From contig SMSO01000025.1 of the NCBI GenBank assembly GCA_004764695.1, positions 2,527,102-2,591,101 on the forward strand: a DNA stretch of 64,000 nucleotides, given 5' to 3'. Origin of the DNA: Schizochytrium sp. TIO01. Lineage: Eukaryota; Sar; Bigyra; Thraustochytrida; Thraustochytriidae. This document shows, one piece after another, positions 51,952 through 63,300 of the stretch (position 1 is the first letter of the stretch; each line of letters starts with the position of its first letter). Under the pieces are notes generated by a model. That model saw only the letters and a program-made list of their open reading frames with translations. It was not told the origin of the DNA and did not search any database. The translations under genes and the position numbers were made by a program.

Positions 51952-53503
51952 TTTAGTCAAATGATTTAGACTGTGGACACACAAAAACGAGTTAAAGTTT
52001 TGGTTCCAGCCTTGCAGCAACTTGCGTCAGAAACCGCCTCAGAACAGCACTATGATGCAGAACGCGGTCCCAATCAGCAGCTTGGCTTCTAGTGATCCCC
52101 TAAGTAACTCCTATACAGCTCTACTACCGGAACCCGAGCCAGATCGGTACCTCTCGCTGATCTCCGTAGCCGTCGGGTTCTTCTCCTCACAGGTCCGTTG
52201 GGAGGCTCTTTACAACAAATTCTTTCCGTTCGAAGCTGCCAGTTGGACCATATACTCTGCTCCTGGTTGGAATTACTGAATTGCCTTCTGCACAGGAAAT
52301 GGCCAAAGAGATCCGAATAAAATAAAGCCCAAATCCACAAAAACAAGAACACTAAGAAGAAGAGCGAAAGATCTGCAGCACTTCTTGGTATGCCTTTGCG
52401 TAAACAAACCCCGAGCAATTGGCACCACAGCACACAGGCTCAGGTGCTGGAGTTGTTCACGATCGTCTTCACTGAGAGGAGTGAGTGGGTTCCGCACGCT
52501 GGTCTTGATTTCGAAGGTTTACTCGCTTGGAAAATCGGGTTGATCGGCAGTGGTGACACGGGCTCCAGTTCGTCGAATACGACACTAGCACCACGTCTGC
52601 TCGAAACCCAAGTTGATCGATAGCCTATCAGCAGATGCTTCGAAAGAGGCCCAGCACAAGTTCTGCTCGCTTGCGGGTCTGCCGTCTCGGCGGAGCCAGG
52701 CGCAAGCAAAAGGCAGTTTGCATCCCCTATTTGTACTTTGTTTACCTTCTCCATTCCTAGAAGGTAGATAGGGGCTACCTTACAACTATGTAATCTTTTC
52801 CTACACGAACCCCATTAAAATACAATAAGAGTACGCTAAGAGTGCATCAATTAAATACGGTCCTCGCTTTCATAGTAAAAAAGCGGAGGAGGAAAAACTC
52901 TTGCCTCCCCGAAAAGGCTATCTACTCCTACCCAGGTCCTACACCTGCACCTCTGTGTCTCTTATTTCCAATCTAAAGGAGAATATGCATAGAGTACACC
53001 CGGTCTTGTGGTTCCTTCTACCCCCATTCCCATAGCCGTCGTTAGAGGGCGACGGCGCGTTCTCTCGTTCCCATACACACCGCGGCGAGCACGCACCAAT
53101 TTTGAAAAGGGCTTGATTAATCTAGGTTACTGGGAGGATGGATACCCACCGCGGCGAGGACGCAGAGGGACAACGGCGGATAGTGCCCTAAGGTCCCTGG
53201 GTAGCAAAATGCATAGCAATGGGGATGGAATTCGAAGCTAACAGTATCTATTGGAAGGAGTAAGCGAAAGAAGGATGAACTAACAGACGATTTAAGAAGC
53301 CAGGTCGAAGGAGAGCAACAAAGCAGCGGAGCAACAGAGCGGAACCTTGAGGTCAAGGCTGCAGTGCTGGGAAGGATCGCAGGACGTCTCTGCGTAGTGA
53401 TATGAAGTGGCTCCTGCGGTACCATAGAACAACAGAGAATCTGGAACAGAGGAAGGCTTCTGGGGCTGGAACTCGTTGAATCTGTGCAGCGTCGTTTGGG
53501 GAT
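51952..53503. other. Intergenic stretch between divergent genes
   Basis: This region should hold the promoters of RAD54 and of the thioredoxin-fold gene. Frames at 52,089-52,433 and 52,440-52,754 (minus) and 53,117-53,527 (minus) show no domain. A short direct repeat, CACCGCGGCGAG followed by CACGCA or GACGCA, occurs near 53,078 and 53,147. A T-arm-like sequence at about 53,498-53,510 was examined and rejected as a tRNA. Confidence 0.5.
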
Positions 53504-54616
53504 TTGAACCACAACAAACCAGTACAAGACAAGGAAGGCGGCATGGGTGCGCGCCGAGCCGCGATGAGGTTGACGGGGAACATGGAGCGGTTAAGGTTGT
53601 GGACGCTAAGCAAAAAGTCTGGATTAGTAGCTTTGGCAGTTGCTGTAATCAATGTTTTAATGCTATGTGTTGTCTGCCCTGTTAATGCGTTAGAACGAAT
53701 GCATCACCAACATCCAGGAGAAGGTGCACTTGAAGAAGCAGCAACCGAAGCAGATCTCTCAGCAGCAACTATCATCTCGGGAATCCTTGAAAAGGATGTA
53801 TTAGAGTTCATTGCAACAGGGTATCTATCATGGGATCTTGGAAAGGAAATCGTAGCTTCACCTGACCAATTCGAAATAGAAGGAATTGAGAGAGATGCGC
53901 GGGCTGCACTTGTTCTCTTCACAGTCGGCGATTCTGAAGAGCGCCTCGAGCGCTCTTTGCGTACCATCGAGGCGAGTTTTGCACTTGATCAACTTCAACA
54001 AGGGGTTCACCCGTACTTTGTTGCTGGCATCGTTGATGCAAAGAAACACTACGGCTTTGCTCGCACGTATGGCGTGGCAAGTTTTCCTTCTCTGGTGCTA
54101 TTTTGGAAACCACAAGGTCAAGCTTCATCACCTTCACCAACTTTGTCTACTCAGTGGGAATTGATCGAAGACCAGACCCTTTTTAAAAGCGTGAATTTGA
54201 TTAGAATGATTAATGAGAGGATACAGAGGTCCGCACCATTATGGGATGTTCCATCTAATGTATTGCTCCTTGACATGAGTACATATGATGCTTTGGTCGA
54301 AGATCCGAATTCTCATATTTTGGTTGTTCACTGCTGCGGAGGTACCACCCGTGACCAGGTCTCTTTAGCTTTAGAATCAGTGGCAAACAAACCTTTTTAT
54401 GATGCTCCAAAGTTTGCACTATCTGATGACCATATGCTTTGCGAGCGGCTTTCGATTAACCCAGGTGTGCTTGCAGCAATTTACTATGGAAAGGGAGGTG
54501 CAAAAAAACCAATCATTGCAGCCTCTGTACAGGCCGAGGAAGAATTAAGTCATTTAATAAGCGAGATCATGGTATTTCTTGCTGAGGAGGTCTCTGCAGA
54601 GGGCAAGTGCGCTTGA
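53504..54616 (+). CDS. Secretory-pathway thioredoxin-fold protein without CxxC (PDI-like)
   Basis: A 370-residue protein. Residues 41-62 are hydrophobic (LVALAVAVINVLMLCVVC) after a basic stretch and end VNA, so this is a signal peptide or signal anchor. The true start may be Met14, Met21 or Met27, which would shorten the leader. Residues about 88-205 resemble a thioredoxin fold: a strand ALVLFTVGDSEERLERSLRT, a helix, and the cis-proline loop GVASFPSLVLFWK (Pro195). The active-site CxxC that should follow the first strand is replaced by GDSEERL, so this domain cannot do thiol exchange. A second, weaker thioredoxin-like unit spans about 245-365 (NVLLLDMSTYDALVEDPNSH, then ILVVHCCGG). Its adjacent Cys-Cys is not a CxxC site. 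It may be a redox-inactive chaperone or scaffold of the endoplasmic reticulum, like non-catalytic PDI domains. No clear KDEL-type tail (ends GKCA). Confidence 0.7.
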   Translation: MNHNKPVQDKEGGMGARRAAMRLTGNMERLRLWTLSKKSGLVALAVAVINVLMLCVVCPVNALERMHHQHPGEGALEEAATEADLSAATIISGILEKDVLEFIATGYLSWDLGKEIVASPDQFEIEGIERDARAALVLFTVGDSEERLERSLRTIEASFALDQLQQGVHPYFVAGIVDAKKHYGFARTYGVASFPSLVLFWKPQGQASSPSPTLSTQWELIEDQTLFKSVNLIRMINERIQRSAPLWDVPSNVLLLDMSTYDALVEDPNSHILVVHCCGGTTRDQVSLALESVANKPFYDAPKFALSDDHMLCERLSINPGVLAAIYYGKGGAKKPIIAASVQAEEELSHLISEIMVFLAEEVSAEGKCA

Positions 54617-57600
54617 CCTTTTCATACAAATGTTGAAAAAAAGATACTATTATGTAGATTTTTCTTTTGTAAATTGTAAAATTATTCGTGTCATTTATAG
54701 TTCACATATTAACAGATTAATGTGCTGTGCAAATCAAGATAATACTTCTTTCTACTCGTAGATAGTATGTTGCCTTGGTCTTGCAATCCCCGAGTTGTCC
54801 GAATATCCATTACCCCTACTCAGAGGCTACTCTATCAATCATTTGACTTGGTTTGGGTAAAAACCTAACCAGTAATGTCAAATACAGGCTCAAATTCAGT
54901 AGATATTAAGAAATTTCTTTGATGCCTTCCGCTTCCCTGGCATCGTCATCACAGCCAACAGCCTACATAGCCTCCCGTCATAACGTTCCACAAAAGGCCT
55001 CGTAGTACGTACTATCCCTGAAGAGTATACGCAATGAAATGCTTCAGGCCTGACGCTCTATAGAGGCATGATTGATCTTGATCACAACTCATGGAACAAG
55101 TATATTTACTATTTCCCTTTCCAGTGAGGCCGCGACAGAGAAGCAGAGATAGGTAAGTACCTTGAAAGGTTGTGGTACTAGATAAGAGCCGAAGCAGATG
55201 CGCGCGCATTTATGCTGTGTAAGCATTCAACCATTGACGACGCAGTTGATCCTCTCGCTTTGTAAAGCACTCATCAACTGTGTGAGGAGAAGTTAAGTTG
55301 CTCAGAACAGTTAAGAGGTCCCTCCTGACCAACTGAAAGGGAACTCGCCCTCTCCCACCTGAATCGACCTGAAGACAAAAACACTTGCCGCAAGTTTACT
55401 AACTGATATAAAAAGAGTGGCTTTCCAGGCTCCTCTGGGGCCAATCAAGCCTGGAGAGCAACTTACCCATGCCTCAGCTTGGCACCTACATAGAGCTCAG
55501 CGAGCGTCTCATAGGTCCTCATCACTGACCGTAAAATATATTTATACAAAATTTTCGCCTAAAAATACCAACTCAAAAGATGAACTCCAAATTCGAAATT
55601 CAAATTTGCAAATTTGACAAAGAAAAAAAGGGATTAACCTTTGGACCTCGCAATCCAAAACCCAAACTCCAAAGGGATGAGATGGGCATGAAAATCCAAG
55701 TTCGGCGGCCGGAGCCTCCGAAGCCCGCAAGAGCAAGTGCTTCATAGACCACAGCTGCCTTCCGGGTGCAAGGTTCGTCCGCGGCGGCTCACCCACCCAC
55801 CTCAGTACCCGCTCTTTGCTCCGCTTTGTCCGCAACACACAGCAGCAAAGTTGAAGAAGCCGTGTAGACTGCAACAATGACACAAGTGACGAGCTCCAGG
55901 CTTCCTTTCGTTGCGGCTTTCAGCCTTGGAGTTTGATGTAGCCACGACTAAGGAATCCAGCGGGCTCAGCGCAAGCTCGACTGGGAGGAAGCGCGTCTCA
56001 TTGCTGTGAAAGCGCATGGTTTGAGTGTGCTCTGATTGCTTCAGAACTGGGCTCGCGCCGATTGAAAAGATAAAAGGTCTTATTCTCTGGCGGCTCCAGT
56101 CATTTTCTTTTCGGATATCACGCTTGGCTTGGTCCTGTTTTAGGAGTGCTTGTCTCTCGCAATGTACCTATGCTGCACACTCTGGGCCTCGGAAAAGCCT
56201 AGATACCCAGAGGCGTGGACGATGACTCGTTCACGAATGCTCAAGGTTTGCCAGAGGAGAAGCAATCGTTATGGCGTATTCCTCACTGCGATTCTCTTGG
56301 TTCTGCCTTTGGGTGTACATAATACCAAGCAAAACGAGCCTCCTGAAAACTTTGGCAGGAAGGCTGATTGCAATAAGAAGGCTACAGTTCACTGTTTTGA
56401 GTCCTTACGTGCAGATGTTGGGGTGTATGTATGCTTGTTTTGGTTTCCATCATCACCCAAGAAGCAGCGAATGAGGAAAATCATGAACACCATTTTCGCA
56501 ATCAGTGGGATTGCTCTTTCATACCACACAAAACATCGTCATCAACTTTGAAAGGTGCCTTCACTGGCTACCAACTGTTCGCCTACCAAACTTACAAACC
56601 ACGCGGAATTCTCAGCGAATTTACCTCTACTTTGAAATCACAATGAAGAACCTTGGCGTCTGTATTTTGTATTTAGGAGTCAGCACTGAGAATCTTCAAA
56701 TGGGCCTCCTTGCGGCTGAGGTCATTACCATGCAAGGATGATATGATGGAAGGATGCTTCTTCAGTGAACCGCAGGGCTCAAACAGAAGTAGCACGACGA
56801 GGATGAGGTACCTAGTGTGCTAGCTAGCTATAGCACTTCACTTCCCTGTCCCTCTCATCCACCACTTTCATTCAGCCTCGCACTTTCACCTGCACTTCTT
56901 CGCCATCTTTTGGGTGTCTTCATTTAGTTCCACCACTCAGTTGGGTTTTCAAGTCGCTCCGCCGGCGTAATGAAAACTTTCGCATGGAATTATGATACTA
57001 GTGCTTGCTTACATCATCTTCGTTACGAGTAGGTATTGAGAAATCGTGATTAGATTAATAAATATGCAAGCAAAGCAAGCTCCGAGGCCCCATCAGCAAT
57101 GCACCAAAACGCTTCACGCAGAGAAGCTCAGAAAGTCATGCAGGTCTTGATATTCTGGGACTCCTGGTCCTGCCCCTTCGAAGCTCAGAAACCCTTTCCA
57201 TGCTTGAAACTTAAGCTCTTCTCTTGATCTTTGACCTGTCAATATCAAGTCGACAGAGTTTAACTTCTTATCCACCATCGCATTCGAGTGCCTAAGGTAT
57301 TCAGAAACCTACCTACCTGCCTGACTAGGTACAGCTTCAGAATTTACTATTGTCATCATTATATATATGAAAAGTAAAAATGAAATAACTCGAAAGCGAA
57401 AAAAACAAAAAACAAAAAAAAAACTTCTTGTATTTTCAGGACCGTGCGTCTTCGACCCTGGAGTTGCCTTCATCTGAATCTGCGGAGCCCCTCGCGGGTG
57501 GTTAGGAGGGACTGGAAGCCGTTTGCATGATAGGCGTCTTTAAATCACTTATAATACCATATTGGTGCGCGGTGTAAGGCAATAAAATACGCACTCGAGG

Positions 57601-60302
57601 AAGGGGGAAAAGCAAGCCAGACTCGCTTGAAACGAAGGAGCCAGGAAAGCACCATCGTTACTTGCTTGTTTATTCGCTTTTGGCTATTTGCTTGAGGCTG
57701 CGTGGTTGGCGCCTCAGAACACACCAAGTGCAGCGATCACGAGGAGGTTTCTCGTGGCTGCAGGCACCGATGAATCTGCGAATCCATCAATCGAAAGCCG
57801 GCTGTTTAGATCCACATTTGATATCGCTGCTGCGATCGCTGACAAGAAAGATTGCGATTTCATAACTCTTTTTGTTCTTTTTTCTCTTATTCTCTGTAAA
57901 AAAAATAATATTTCTTTTAATTTCTTTTAAACTTTAAAACAATAAATTTAGAAAAAGATAGACAAATAAAGGCTATCTCTTCTTCTGCTAAATATGAAGA
58001 AAGAGCAAAGCAACTAACAACGAAAAACGTGAAGATCAAGGCCCAAACTCTGATGTTTTGATGCTGTAGACGCAACCCACGCGAGAATCTGTGACAGCCA
58101 TTGCTGCGTTCTCAAAGCTCCACCTCTTCTCGAGAAACTCCAGCCTCAAGTCGGAGTCTTGGCCTCTAAAATGAACATACAGCTAGCTGCTTGCTGGCTA
58201 AGGCGTGCTCATTGCATTGTCTCTTTCTTTCTGTGGCGCGTGGCGGTGCGAATCCTCTCAAAATCCAATGCTCAGGCTTTTCATAGCACAGTCAGCGCTT
58301 TCGATGTGCCTGTGATCAGCATTCATTATCACCAGACTGATTGCTGGCTCCAAGATAGTTTGGGGTTGCGTGTATGAATGAATGAAACTCGTTCGCAAGT
58401 TTGTAGTATGAAGAGCCACGTATCTGAGTTCTGGTTTGCGCGAGCGTCTTTAAAGAAGCGCACGTTTGGAGGCATCTTTGGCGCCTATGACTAATATGTG
58501 GAGTACAGATCGCGAAGAGAACTTCATTCAGAATGCATCTGGCTCGAGCATTTTGTTCAGGGTTGTTGCATTCATAACCAAGGCCAAATAGCACAGGGTG
58601 GGCGTGGGCGAGGACACGCATCACTCGCTCCCTGGCGCTTGGCGAGCGGCTTTCGACCTTTGTTTGTGTCGAACCACATCAATCATTCGGACAAGCTTTT
58701 GATGATGCTTTTGCAAGATCATGAACCTTAGCAAAAGATTGTTTTTTTATTTTTATTTTAATAAATTTTAATTTATAATTATTAAAAAGAAAAGAAAAAA
58801 GAGTTGCCTTTTTAAAGAAGAAGAAGAACAGCGAAAAGTGAGTGAGGCTGTAGCTCCTATGAACCCTTAAGTGCCCCTTAGAGGCTATCTTTCTAGGCTC
58901 GCTTAGCTTTCAGGTAAGGTAGCGACGTATTAGGCAGTTAGTTAACCAAATACCCATCGTCAGTTGAAGATCCCGCTTCTCTCAGCTGTCTATGTATCCA
59001 TCTGTCTTTGTACCTGTATCATCTTTGTACTTTGTACAGAGACCAATCTATGAGTCGATGTATCTGTCTGTGTATGTATCTTAATGCATTTGCTGTCCCG
59101 TTTACCGCCAAGACAAGCAAAGCAAAACCATCGAGGAGAGATGAGCCCTGTTCTTTCTACGTTACTACATCTTCGATTGTTTTCTGTTTTGTCTTCCAAT
59201 CTATATTGAAAGTTTTATGAAGATGCTCTGTATACGGCCCATAGGGACTTCTATGGACCAGATCGATGTGGGATACAGAAACAATGCAATCAATACCTAC
59301 AATATGATAGATAGTATGTTGGATTGAGAGATGAAAAGTTCTTACATTTTGTTTGTTTGTTTGATTAATTGAAACAAAGAAAAGAGGCAAAAGGAAAAAA
59401 GGAAAAGATTGATCCTTAAACACTTTCGGCAGCAGAGCTAATTATAGGAGTTCCTATAGGAACTATTAAAAAAGAAAAAGAGGTGAAAACATGTTTAAAT
59501 AATTTTGTTTAATTAAAAAAATGAGCAATAAGGTAATGAGGCGATGAAAGCCATTTGAAAAGAGAGAAAGAAAGAAAGAAAGAAAGAAAGAAGAAGTGAC
59601 TTTCGAACAGAGTGAGGAGGACAGGAGGCAGAAGGCAAAGGCCGCATCGCATCGCATCCTTCGCACGGTCGGCGAGCTCGCCGGAGTGCGCCCTCCGGAC
59701 GAGCCCGGGGGATTCCTTGCATCCCTGCTTGGTCAGGAAGAGTCTGTTAGCTGGGCGTGCAACCCACGACCCTCGTGGAACCGCTCGAGCTTGGCGCATC
59801 ACGGGCGGCACCAAGCTTGATCGAATCAGCTAGCCTAGCTAGTAGAGACCAACTAAGAAGATAGCAATTGCCAGAGCTTGTTAGCGACCTCGAGCGCGAG
59901 ATCTGCTGTACCCAATAACTCTTTGGACCTAGTTTAGTGGTCTTTGGACTCACGTCAATATTCTTTCAGTGTCCAACTCTATCTGCGGTCTGGGGCTGTA
60001 CATCACCCTGGAGATTGGCTCTGGGAGCGAGCCGACCACTTGTGGACGCGCCAGGGGCCGCTCGGACCGCATAAAATATCTGCTCTCAGATTCTGAACAA
60101 TAAGGTCGCGCCTGCGTTTAGCTGAACGCCGCTCTACCCTTCAGCCTTTTGCTTATTTAATCATTCGTGTCTGATAGTATAGACTGAGAAGTACTCTACC
60201 TCTGTTGTATTTGAGTTGGGTTCCTCAGATCTTACGCACTTGGACTGCATCAACATCTTGCATTTTGCTCAAGAAGGGAAGATTTTTTGATAGATTAGCA
60301 AA
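54617..60302. other. 5.7-kb gene-poor stretch
   Basis: No frame longer than about 135 codons occurs and none shows a known domain. The longest (56,150-56,551) has a hydrophobic patch but no other support. Features seen are a palindrome-like CAAATTTGCAAATTTG at about 55,602-55,617, an A-rich run with CAAAAAACAAAAAAAAAAC at 57,405-57,424, an AT-only stretch at 58,741-58,800, and a GAAA microsatellite at 59,563-59,594. The final few hundred bases should be the promoter and leader of the SCAMP-like gene. Multi-exon genes with short exons cannot be excluded by eye. Confidence 0.45.
59563..59594. repeat. GAAA tetranucleotide microsatellite
   Basis: GAGAAAGAAAGAAAGAAAGA continues as seven or so uninterrupted GAAA units and ends in GAAGAAG. 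Frames read through it on the minus strand (SFFLSFFLSFF) are artefacts. Confidence 0.9.
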
Positions 60303-63300
60303 ATGGGCGGCAGAAATTCCCGGTACGCGGGTTCGTTTCATCAACGCCCAAGTCGACACGCATGGAGCAAAATCCAAGATGTGAACTATGACGACGAAGT
60401 TGAGGAAAACAGCGATGATGATTACGCATGGGACGTAGATCGGCGCGTTCTAGACGAGGAGGCGGATTGGCCACGTATGTGTCCGCTTATTCACTTGAAT
60501 ATCCAAAAGGATTTTCCACTCGAGAAACAACGATCTCTCGTCCGTGCCATGTATAGATTTTGGCAAATGAGCTTCGTCTCTTTACTAGTCAACTTCGTCG
60601 GCACAATGGCCACTCTTCTCACATCAAATGTGACAAACCCGTCAACCATGTCAACGAGCTTCATTATTGCAATCATTTATTTGTTTGCTGAGTTTGCTCT
60701 GGTTTTCCGCCCAGCGTAAGTTGTAATGTTTTGTAAAATGCTTCCCCAATCGATTAAAATGCCATGGTTACGAAGTCTAGCTAGCTTAGAATTCTGTATT
60801 ATATTATGCTATGGAACCAAATCAAATAGAGATGAGCAGCTCGAGCTAACTTTCCTCGTATTCAATTTACTCACAATGGAATTTACACAAAACAACAAAT
60901 GTTGCTTTGTCAAATCCTCTTTTTTACTGACGGTGCATGAATATGGTTATACCTCTTACCTTTTCATTTTACAAAAATACAGGTACTGGGCACTGCGTCT
61001 AGAGTCGAACGTTCTCTTTATCTGGTCTTACATCATGATTGTCGCATTGTTTGCACTCTTTGGTTTTCTACTCTCCCAGGCGCTCGGCCTTGTTAGCGTT
61101 CTAGCTGAGCCTCTGTCCCCCGGAAGCAGCCTTCCGGTGAAAGTGAACCCTATCTTCCCGGTTACCATGTTTAGTATTTTTGCTGGTCTCGCCCTGGTCA
61201 ATATCGTATGGCTTATTTACTTTTTCAGCCAGCTTTTCAAATTTCACACCATGAGTGACAAGAAAAAGCTTGAACTCTACAAAAAACAACGCCGGAAGCC
61301 GTGGCTTGCAAAATGGTTTGGTGGTGGCAATGAAGACGGTCTTCTTGACGATTCGGGAAGTGGTAAACCGAAAAACGTTTGGCCGTGTATTATGCAATAT
61401 GAGCAGGTGGATCGCGACGTTATCGACTCGGATGATGAAGATGATAAAAAAGGTGGCAAGAAGAAGAAGAAGAAGAAGCCTCCCTCTGAAGCACGTCAGA
61501 TGCTTACTATTCCTGGAACCTTAGCTCTTTTCACAACAGAGCGCAAGCTGACCTTTCGATCAGAAGAGGCCATCTTCAACAATCTTTTCAAGGTGACTGT
61601 CATGCTCATTAACATTAGTGCTATTAAAAAAGTAGGTGCTACGACAGTGACTATCATGGAAAACCTCAGTGAAGAAGCCTTCGAAGAAGATAGGAAGGAG
61701 TATCGTACCATGCAAGCTCGTTGCTCTTCTGTTGAACAAACCTTTCGTGAGATTAAGGTCGAGTTTGATACCGCACAAAGCCGCGACGAATGCCTTAAAA
61801 AAGTGACTTCTGCCTGGAAAGCAGTTAAGAAGAAGGAGAAGATTTATCTTGCAATGGATGAAGAGAGCCTCCGTCAGATGCGTCTTCGCATGAGTCGTCG
61901 AGCCACAGAGCGTGCCTCTCAGCACCTTTTGACTCACAAGGACTGGAAACTCATGGTCAGTCTTGTATACCGTCGCACATACAAAGCAGGTATGCTGATT
62001 CTCTCCAAGGGTACCCACTTTCAACATCTATTCCACGTTACGGAAGGTGCGGTCACAATTTATTTGGAAACTTCGCAAGAAGCAGCCAAACGTGGCGGGG
62101 GGGTCTCTGTAATGGATGAGGATGAATTCGATTTGCAGTCAGCACTTTTCCCGGCTACTGATCAGGATCATCTCATGGACACGATTCGGGAAGACGAAAC
62201 ATTAAATCAGGTGAACATGAATCGCGCCCTTAATAGCGGCCTTGATATTCATGATAATACTACTCCAGTCTACTACACAATTAAGTTTGAAAAACGAAAG
62301 CTAGGATTTTCGTACATGAAGAAAAAACGTTCGTACAATCTAGCTGATTTCGAAGATTTGTCTCAGAAACACTACCAAACTGTGATGGGACGCCGAGCCC
62401 AGTCCCGACGCACTTTTAAGAATAACTATGCAGCTGTGGTCCATAGTGTCAAGGATGGAAGTGACGCCGCTCGTAAGGGTGTGCAAGCCGGCGATGAGTT
62501 GGTCAAGGTTGGTTTTTTTGATATCGAAGAGGCCGAGCTGTCCCAGGAAGGTATCACGTCCTTCATTCGTGATAACCGCTATCCTCTCAATATGACGTTC
62601 CGTCGTCCTCCCCGTATTGATTTCCATACCGATGAAGCTGGATTTGTTACACCTGATGCGAATTTAGTTCCCACAGAGGTTCGACAGGCTATGCGTGAGC
62701 ACGATCAGATAGAAGAAGACTATGGTGCTATGCCCACTGTCATGCTTGCCCCTATTCAGCCGAGCTCTCTGACCAGTTCCAGAGCATCCATAATGAGTGG
62801 TAAAATTGGTTCAGCTTCTGTGCTCAGTGGTGGCCAAGATGAGCCTCGTTTGCTGAGTGCTTCCGCTCATCCTTTTGGCACTGGGTATGACACAAGCGAT
62901 GAGGAGGATGACGAGGAGGATGACCACCTTGTGGGTCTGCAGCCAGATGATGGTGACCTTATTTCGTTTGATGATGACCCTTATATCCGTCCGAAGCAAC
63001 CTGGTTTGCCTACAGAGAGTCCACAGGAAGACTTTTCGATGCGTCCGCGTAGTGTAGCACAACAGCGGATGGCTTCACGAGCTCAGCAAGACACTAGCTT
63101 TGCTGCTTCGTCTCGTGGTCGTGGGGGGTCTACATCCGCTGCAGCGATGTCTGCAAACACTGGTGGTCCTCGCGGGGGAGTCTTTGAGATGTCCCGTCTC
63201 GATTTGGCTGAAGAATTTGCAGCTCATCAAGATGATTTCCGGACCACCACCGGTGAAGTTACCGAGTTTCAAGCACATTCTGCACCTCTCATGGAATCTG

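Noticed and set aside
53495-53570. Possible tRNA on the minus strand (GGTTCAAATCCCC resembles a T arm)
   Set aside because: The T stem has a mismatch, and no matching acceptor stem or D arm could be found at the right distance; it also overlaps the start of the thioredoxin-fold gene.
56150-56551. 133-codon frame with a hydrophobic patch (FLTAILLVLPLGV)
   Set aside because: It overlaps three other frames of similar size, has no domain, and lies in a gene-poor region.
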